Source of the DNA: Chloroflexia bacterium
GTDB taxonomy: Bacteria; Chloroflexota; Chloroflexia; QHBQ01; JADMIH01
Length of the DNA stretch: 8,393 nt
Direction of reading: 5' to 3'
Assembly (NCBI GenBank): GCA_025927935.1
Contig: JAICKM010000280.1
Location: forward strand, 1 to 8,393
This document shows, in pieces, positions 4,613 through 8,393 of this stretch (position 1 is the first letter of the stretch; each line of letters starts with the position of its first letter). The notes below the pieces were generated by a model, which was given only the letters and a program-made list of their open reading frames with translations, was not told the DNA's origin and did no database searches. The position numbers and the translations under genes were made by a program.

Positions 4613-5905
4613 CTAGTCCCGGTCGATAGTCAGATTGAGGAAGTGGGTCGCGCACGAGATACAGGGATCGTAGTTGCGGACGGCTTGCTCGCAGCGCCAA
4701 CGCAATTCTTCCTGATCGAGATCCATATGCTCGCTGACGAAGCGCGCCAGGTCCAACTCGATCATCTTCTGATTCTGCGACGTGGGCGGCACGATCTTGG
4801 CGTTTACGATCAGCCCGCGCTCGTCGATCTCGTAGCGATGGTAGAGCAGCCCGCGCGGCGCCTCGGTGCAACCATAGCCGATGCCCGCGCGTGGCTCCAC
4901 CGGCACCGCGGGGGCGGCGGGGCGCTCGTATTCGGCCAGGATGCGTAAAGCTTCGTCGCAGGCATAGACCGTCTCCACGGCGCGGACGATGATGCTCTGG
5001 AAGGGGTTGCGGCAGACGCGGCCCAGTCCGGCATCGCGCGCCGCTTCTTGCGCCAGCGGCGACAGGTGGTCGAAGTTCAGGTTGTAGCGCGCCAGCGGCC
5101 CAGCCAGGTACGCGCCGCGCCCCTTCAGCGCCGACTGCAGCGCGTTGGAGTGGGCGACATGCTGCTCGGCGAAATGGTCTTCGTATTCCCGCACGGCGAT
5201 ATCCAGGCCCTTGTTCGACACGATGCGCCCCTCATTGAGGGGATACTCGGCGGGGTGCTGGAGGGCCACGAACTCGTAGTCCTGCTCGAAGCTAGGGAAC
5301 GGGAAGGTCGCCACCAGGCGCACCGTCTCCAGGGCGGCGTCGCGCGCCCAGCGCAATTGCTCGGTGATGCCCGCTAGCTCGGGCCGGGTGGGCACGCGAT
5401 AGAACCCGCCCACGCGCACGTTGATCGGATGCACCTCGCGCCCGCCGATGACCGACATCAGCTCATTGCCGATCTTCTTAAGGGCTAGCCCCCGGCGCAC
5501 GACATCCGGGTAGTCCTTCGCCAGTTGGATGGCATCTTGATAGCCCAGGAAGTCGGGAGCGTGGAGCATATAGATATGCAGTACATGGCTCTCAATCCAC
5601 TCGCCGCAGTAGAGCAGGCGGCGCAGTGCCCGCAATTGCCCAGCGACCTGCACGCCGAAGGCATCTTCCAGGGCATGGACGGAACTCATCTGGTAGGCTA
5701 CGGGGCAGATACCGCAGATGCGGGCGGTGATGTCGGGCGCTTCGCTGTAGGCGCGCCCGGGCAAGAGGGCCTCGAAGAAGCGCGGCGGCTCGAAGATGCG
5801 CAACTGGACATCCGTGACCGCGCCGCCAGTGATCTTCACATGTAGCCCACCTTCCCCCTCGACGCGGGCCAGATAGTCTACCTGGATGGTCTTACTCTTG
5901 CCCAT
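4613..5905 (-). CDS. hydA: [NiFe] hydrogenase large (alpha) subunit, group 3b type
   Basis: This is the catalytic subunit for H2 oxidation and proton reduction: 430 residues, cytoplasmic, carrying the NiFe(CN)2CO centre. The four cysteine ligands are visible: Cys64 and Cys67 in RICGIC, and Cys415 and Cys418 in DPCISC. The N-terminal [12 protein letters not shown] and the stretch [22 protein letters not shown] are typical of NADP-linked group 3b enzymes. After Cys418 the chain reads ATH then FLNLTIDRD. By family precedent the protease cuts after His421, releasing nine residues. Four residues after Cys67, where many groups have His, there is Tyr71. The ATG at 5905 overlaps the small-subunit stop by 14 bases, which implies translational coupling; only a weak GAGTGAG precedes it. 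An upstream in-frame extension to 6088 overlaps the small subunit and lacks conservation, so it was rejected. Confidence 0.95.
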   Translation of the reverse strand: MGKSKTIQVDYLARVEGEGGLHVKITGGAVTDVQLRIFEPPRFFEALLPGRAYSEAPDITARICGICPVAYQMSSVHALEDAFGVQVAGQLRALRRLLYCGEWIESHVLHIYMLHAPDFLGYQDAIQLAKDYPDVVRRGLALKKIGNELMSVIGGREVHPINVRVGGFYRVPTRPELAGITEQLRWARDAALETVRLVATFPFPSFEQDYEFVALQHPAEYPLNEGRIVSNKGLDIAVREYEDHFAEQHVAHSNALQSALKGRGAYLAGPLARYNLNFDHLSPLAQEAARDAGLGRVCRNPFQSIIVRAVETVYACDEALRILAEYERPAAPAVPVEPRAGIGYGCTEAPRGLLYHRYEIDERGLIVNAKIVPPTSQNQKMIELDLARFVSEHMDLDQEELRWRCEQAVRNYDPCISCATHFLNLTIDRD

Positions 5906-6674
5906 GGAACTCACTCTCTTTCCGGAAAGCCTCGGCGTCGGCATTGAAGGTGCGGAACGCGCGGCCCACCACGGCATCCGGAGCGCCCAGTTGGATCCAG
6001 CGCGCACCCAGCGCGGCGGTGTTGGGCGTCTCTTTCGGGCCGAAGCAGCCGTAGCAGCCCCGGTTATACGCCGGGCAGAGGGCGCCACACCCGGCGTGCG
6101 TCACCGGCCCCAGGCACGGCGTGCCGTGCGCGACCATGACGCAGACCGTGCCGCGGAGTTTACACTCCACGCAGACGCTATGCGGTGGGACGTTCGGCTT
6201 GCGGCCCTGCAAATAGGCGCTGACCACTTCCAGCAGTTGGTGCTTGTTGATGGGGCAGCCGCGCAACTCGAAATCGACCGGCACATGGGCGGCGATAGGC
6301 GTGGAGCGATCCAGCGTGGAGATGTATGCCGGGCTGGCGTAGACCATCGGGATCAGCGCCTTCACGTCCTTGAAGTTACGCAGCGCCTGGATGCCGCCCG
6401 CCGTCGCACAGGCGCCGATAGTGACCAGGAAGCGCGACACGCGGCGCACTTCCTGGATGCGCTCGGCGTCGTGGGGCGTTGTGATCGATCCCTCCACGAG
6501 CGAGAGATCATACGGGCCTTTCACTACGGCCCGCGAGGCTTCGGGGAAGTTCGCGATGTCCACCGCGCCCGCCAGCGCGAGCAGTTCATCCTCACAGTCG
6601 AGCAGACTCAACTGGCAGCCGTCGCAGGATGAGAACTTCCAGACGGCCAGTTTCGGTTTGCGTGTTGCCGGCAT
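5892..6674 (-). CDS. hydD: [NiFe] hydrogenase small (delta) subunit
   Basis: This electron-transfer subunit has 260 residues and no Tat signal peptide, so the enzyme is cytoplasmic. The proximal 4Fe-4S cluster ligands are Cys17 and Cys20 (SSCDGCQLS), Cys89 ([10 protein letters not shown]) and Cys140 ([12 protein letters not shown]). Eight further cysteines at 168, 171, 178, 187, 196, 200, 207 and 210 can hold two more 4Fe-4S clusters, giving an all-4Fe-4S relay to the beta and gamma subunits. This is the F420-non-reducing/group 3 small-subunit family. The start at MPATRKPK lies one base after the gamma stop (TGA-T-ATG), with GAGAGG just upstream inside the gamma gene. Its end overlaps the large subunit by 14 bases. 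Tight packing implies one co-translated unit. Confidence 0.95.
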   Translation of the reverse strand: MPATRKPKLAVWKFSSCDGCQLSLLDCEDELLALAGAVDIANFPEASRAVVKGPYDLSLVEGSITTPHDAERIQEVRRVSRFLVTIGACATAGGIQALRNFKDVKALIPMVYASPAYISTLDRSTPIAAHVPVDFELRGCPINKHQLLEVVSAYLQGRKPNVPPHSVCVECKLRGTVCVMVAHGTPCLGPVTHAGCGALCPAYNRGCYGCFGPKETPNTAALGARWIQLGAPDAVVGRAFRTFNADAEAFRKESEFHGQE

Positions 6675-6675
6675 A

Positions 6676-7512
6676 TCAAACCTCTCGCTTCCCGAACCAC
6701 TCTTTGATTGCCGAGTAGGCGAATACGGGTCCGTCCTTGCAGATGAAGAAAGGCCCAAGCTGGCAATGGCCGCACAGCCCGATGGCGCACTTCATGTTGC
6801 GCTCCATGGAGATAAAGATGCGTTCGTCGGGAACCCCGCGGCTCTGGAGTTCGCGGATAGTGAAGCGCATCATGATTTCCGGGCCGCAGACGAAAGCTAC
6901 CGTGTGGGAAGGATCGAACGCCGCTTTGGGGATGAGCGTCGTCACCGTGCCCACGTGACCTTGCCAGCCGTCCGTGGCCTTATCCACGGTCACGCCCACC
7001 TCCATGTCGAAGCGCCCGCGCCAGCGCGCCAGTTCATCCGTATACAGCAAGTCTTGCGGAGTGCGCGCGCCGTAGAGCAACACAATGTTGCCGTAGGCGG
7101 CGCGCTGGGCCAGGAGGTGATAGAGGACCGGGCGCAAGGGCGCCAGGCCGATCCCCCCCGCGGCCACCACCACATCGCTGCCGGCCGCCGCCTCCACGGG
7201 CCAGTGGTTGCCGTATGGCCCGCGCACCCCCACGGTCGCCCCGCGCGGCATCCGGCACAGCGCCTCTGATACCGGCCCGACAGCGCGGATCGTGTGGGTG
7301 AGTATCTGAGGCCGGGCCGGGTCGCCGCTGATCGAAATGGGCACCTCGCCGACGCCCCAGACGTACAGCATATTGAACTGGCCGGGCGCGAAGGAGAAGC
7401 CGGTCGCGTCCGGCGCTTCGAGATCGAGCGTCAGGGTGCCGGGAATCTCCTTGCGCACCCGTTGCACGCGATAGGGTTGGACCAGCATGGGCGTGCTCGT
7501 CGTCGTGATCAT
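6676..7512 (-). CDS. hydG: Hydrogenase gamma subunit, FAD/NAD(P)-binding reductase
   Basis: This 278-residue ferredoxin-NADP reductase-type subunit exchanges electrons between the hydrogenase Fe-S chain and NAD(P). It has an FAD-binding barrel with FAPGQF (41-46) and VPISIS (57-62), and GPYG at 98-101. The nucleotide-binding domain shows [12 protein letters not shown] (117-128) and later FVCGPEIMM. The C-terminus carries C-x4-C-x2-C-x7-C (Cys242, 247, 250, 258) for a 2Fe-2S cluster, as in dihydroorotate dehydrogenase PyrK-like and HydG subunits. The start at 7512 is chosen for GAGAGGT eight bases upstream and the normal family length. The frame is open to 7725, but that extension overlaps the preceding gene and looks non-coding. 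Whether NADH or NADPH is preferred cannot be read safely. (The symbol follows Pyrococcus HydBGDA and is unrelated to the FeFe maturase HydG.). Confidence 0.93.
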   Translation of the reverse strand: MITTTSTPMLVQPYRVQRVRKEIPGTLTLDLEAPDATGFSFAPGQFNMLYVWGVGEVPISISGDPARPQILTHTIRAVGPVSEALCRMPRGATVGVRGPYGNHWPVEAAAGSDVVVAAGGIGLAPLRPVLYHLLAQRAAYGNIVLLYGARTPQDLLYTDELARWRGRFDMEVGVTVDKATDGWQGHVGTVTTLIPKAAFDPSHTVAFVCGPEIMMRFTIRELQSRGVPDERIFISMERNMKCAIGLCGHCQLGPFFICKDGPVFAYSAIKEWFGKREV

Positions 7513-7598
7513 CCCGCTACCTCTCATAGCCATACCGTCGCCGCGCAGCTGTCCGGCGGCGCCCGCGCGGGTGCGCGGTTCTTCCGGCGAGGACGTTA
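7513..7598 (-). other. GC-rich gap between cNMP-fold gene and hydG
   Basis: This 86-base spacer is the only sizeable break among the structural hydrogenase genes; the others touch or overlap. It contains the palindrome CCCGCGCGGG (7562-7571) and a longer CCGCGC/GCGCGG pairing. There is no T-run and no clear promoter. It could fold in the mRNA and adjust gamma-subunit translation. Confidence 0.3.
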
Positions 7599-8057
7599 TT
7601 ACCCGCCATACACATCCAGCAGTTGCAAGCGCGTCGCCTGGAGCCGGGCCATCATGGTCTGGGCAAAGCGCTGCATCAACTCGTAGCCCAGATCGTGATC
7701 GGCATCGCACTTGCCGCGCAGGCATAGCCCGTTAAAATCAATGGCGCGGATCATCGTCAGGGCGCGGCCGTCGAAGTGCCAGCGATAGGGCGGGAACAAC
7801 CACGACCAGCCGAGTACCTCGTCCTTCTCCACTGTCTGGATCACATGGGATCCCCGGCCCGGCACATGCAGTTCCAGCGACACCTGGCCGTAGGTGATGA
7901 TATAGAAATGGTTCGCCGGATCACTCTCGTGGAACACGTATTCCCCGCTCGCAAACCTGACGGGATGTGCGCACTCGGCAATCGCCACCAGATGGGCGGG
8001 CATGAGACCTTTTAAGAAGGGTTGATCGCCCAACACATATTCCGAGGTATCGATCAT
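7599..8057 (-). CDS. Cyclic-nucleotide-binding-fold protein in the hydrogenase operon
   Basis: This 152-residue protein consists of one CRP-type cNMP-binding beta-roll (about residues 14-105) and a short C-terminal helix (about 122-148). It has no helix-turn-helix, so it is not a CRP-like transcription factor. The fold is shown by F-L-K-G-L near 14, [26 protein letters not shown] (38-63) and [15 protein letters not shown] (76-90). The phosphate-binding cassette is not canonical: where CRP has G-E-L-A-L...R-A, this protein has [13 protein letters not shown], without the Glu and with Arg92 shifted. It starts in an ATGA overlap with the beta-subunit stop, with GGAGG upstream, so it is translated with the hydrogenase. 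Its place between beta and gamma suggests an allosteric or assembly role for the enzyme; that is inference, and its ligand is unknown. Confidence 0.85.
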   Translation of the reverse strand: MIDTSEYVLGDQPFLKGLMPAHLVAIAECAHPVRFASGEYVFHESDPANHFYIITYGQVSLELHVPGRGSHVIQTVEKDEVLGWSWLFPPYRWHFDGRALTMIRAIDFNGLCLRGKCDADHDLGYELMQRFAQTMMARLQATRLQLLDVYGG

Positions 8058-8393
8058 TGCGGGCCTCCAGTGGGGACGGGAGCGACTCCCTCAGACTCGC
8101 GGATGGCGCGGGCCTCTTCGGTGATATCGATGCCGACCGGGCACCAGGTGATGCAGCGGCCGCAGCCCACACAGCCCGCCGTGCCGAACTGGTCAATCCA
8201 GGTGGCAAGCTTGTGCGTCATCCACTGCCGGTAGCGCGCTTTGGGCGTGGGCCGCACGCTGCCGCCGTGGATATAGGAGAAATCGGTCGTGAAGCAGGAG
8301 TCCCAGCGGCGCTGCCGCTCGGCATGCTCGCCGGCCAGGTCCGTCACTTCCTCCACGGTGGTGCAGAAGCAGGTCGGGCAGACCATGGTGCAG
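8054..8393 (-). CDS. hydB: Hydrogenase 4Fe-4S beta subunit, C-terminal part, cut by window edge
   Basis: This is the iron-sulfur subunit that links the hydrogenase dimer to the flavin subunit. Only the last 113 or so codons are in the window; the N-terminus and the operon promoter are outside it. The visible part begins inside the first ferredoxin motif ([18 protein letters not shown]). It continues with [17 protein letters not shown] and [18 protein letters not shown], which are characteristic of the group 3b beta subunit. The second complete 4Fe-4S motif follows: [18 protein letters not shown]. The first Met seen, at 8386, is internal, because the frame continues upstream with Cys and Thr. 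Its stop overlaps the next gene as ATGA, which implies coupled translation. Confidence 0.93.
   Translation of the reverse strand, partial: CTMVCPTCFCTTVEEVTDLAGEHAERQRRWDSCFTTDFSYIHGGSVRPTPKARYRQWMTHKLATWIDQFGTAGCVGCGRCITWCPVGIDITEEARAIRESEGVAPVPTGGPQ

Noticed and set aside
3868..4629. Long plus-strand open frame (253 codons) opposite hypA, the protease and the end of the large subunit
   Set aside because: It is antisense to three genes with clear catalytic motifs, is Arg/Gly/His-rich without any domain, and is expected by chance in high-GC DNA.
5906..6088. Extended N-terminus of the large subunit
   Set aside because: This open stretch overlaps the small-subunit gene in another frame. Conserved family sequence begins at the Met at 5905.
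6370..7269. Plus-strand open frame (299 codons) opposite the small and gamma subunits
   Set aside because: It mirrors two well-conserved subunits, and its composition is typical of a shadow frame.
1..8393. CRISPR arrays, tRNA or rRNA genes, insertion sequences, phage genes
   Set aside because: I looked for direct repeat arrays, cloverleaf sequences, transposase motifs and terminal inverted repeats and found none.

Overview
The window is GC-rich, dense bacterial DNA, roughly two-thirds G+C by eye. It is dominated by a minus-strand operon for a cytoplasmic, NAD(P)-linked group 3b-type [NiFe] hydrogenase, the HydBGDA 'sulfhydrogenase' architecture. In transcription order (right to left) it holds: the C-terminal part of the 4Fe-4S beta subunit, a stand-alone cyclic-nucleotide-binding-fold protein, the FAD/NAD gamma subunit, the small subunit with Cys for three 4Fe-4S clusters, the large NiFe subunit, an endopeptidase that trims the large subunit, HypA and HypC. 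Electrons would pass between H2 at the NiFe site, the Fe-S chain in the small and beta subunits, and NAD(P) bound by gamma. The three small downstream genes insert nickel or finish the active site. HypB, HypD, HypE and HypF are not in the window. The operon promoter lies beyond the right edge.

Left of the operon and convergent with it are two plus-strand genes. One is a three-helix GlsB/YeaQ-type stress membrane protein with its own strong terminator. The other is a VIT1/CCC1-type iron/manganese transporter whose stop codon interlocks with that of hypC. Further left, about 730 bp separate glsB from the next intact gene. This stretch holds a minus-strand coding remnant that looks frameshifted, followed by a clean intrinsic terminator. 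The left edge is the N-terminal two-thirds of a minus-strand prolyl oligopeptidase (S9A) gene; its catalytic domain is outside the window.

No rRNA, tRNA, IS element, CRISPR array or phage gene is visible. The gene set, high GC and uncharged intergenic palindromes would fit Chloroflexota or an actinobacterial lineage. That is inference only, because no phylogenetic marker is present.

The points that most deserve attention are: a HypA from which the zinc-ribbon domain is cleanly absent; a cNMP-fold protein in the hydrogenase operon whose ligand cassette is not canonical; twin palindromes exactly 30 bp apart upstream of glsB; a REP-like palindrome present in two intergenic spots; a nested hairpin between hypA and hypC; and a probable 1-base deletion in the remnant gene.
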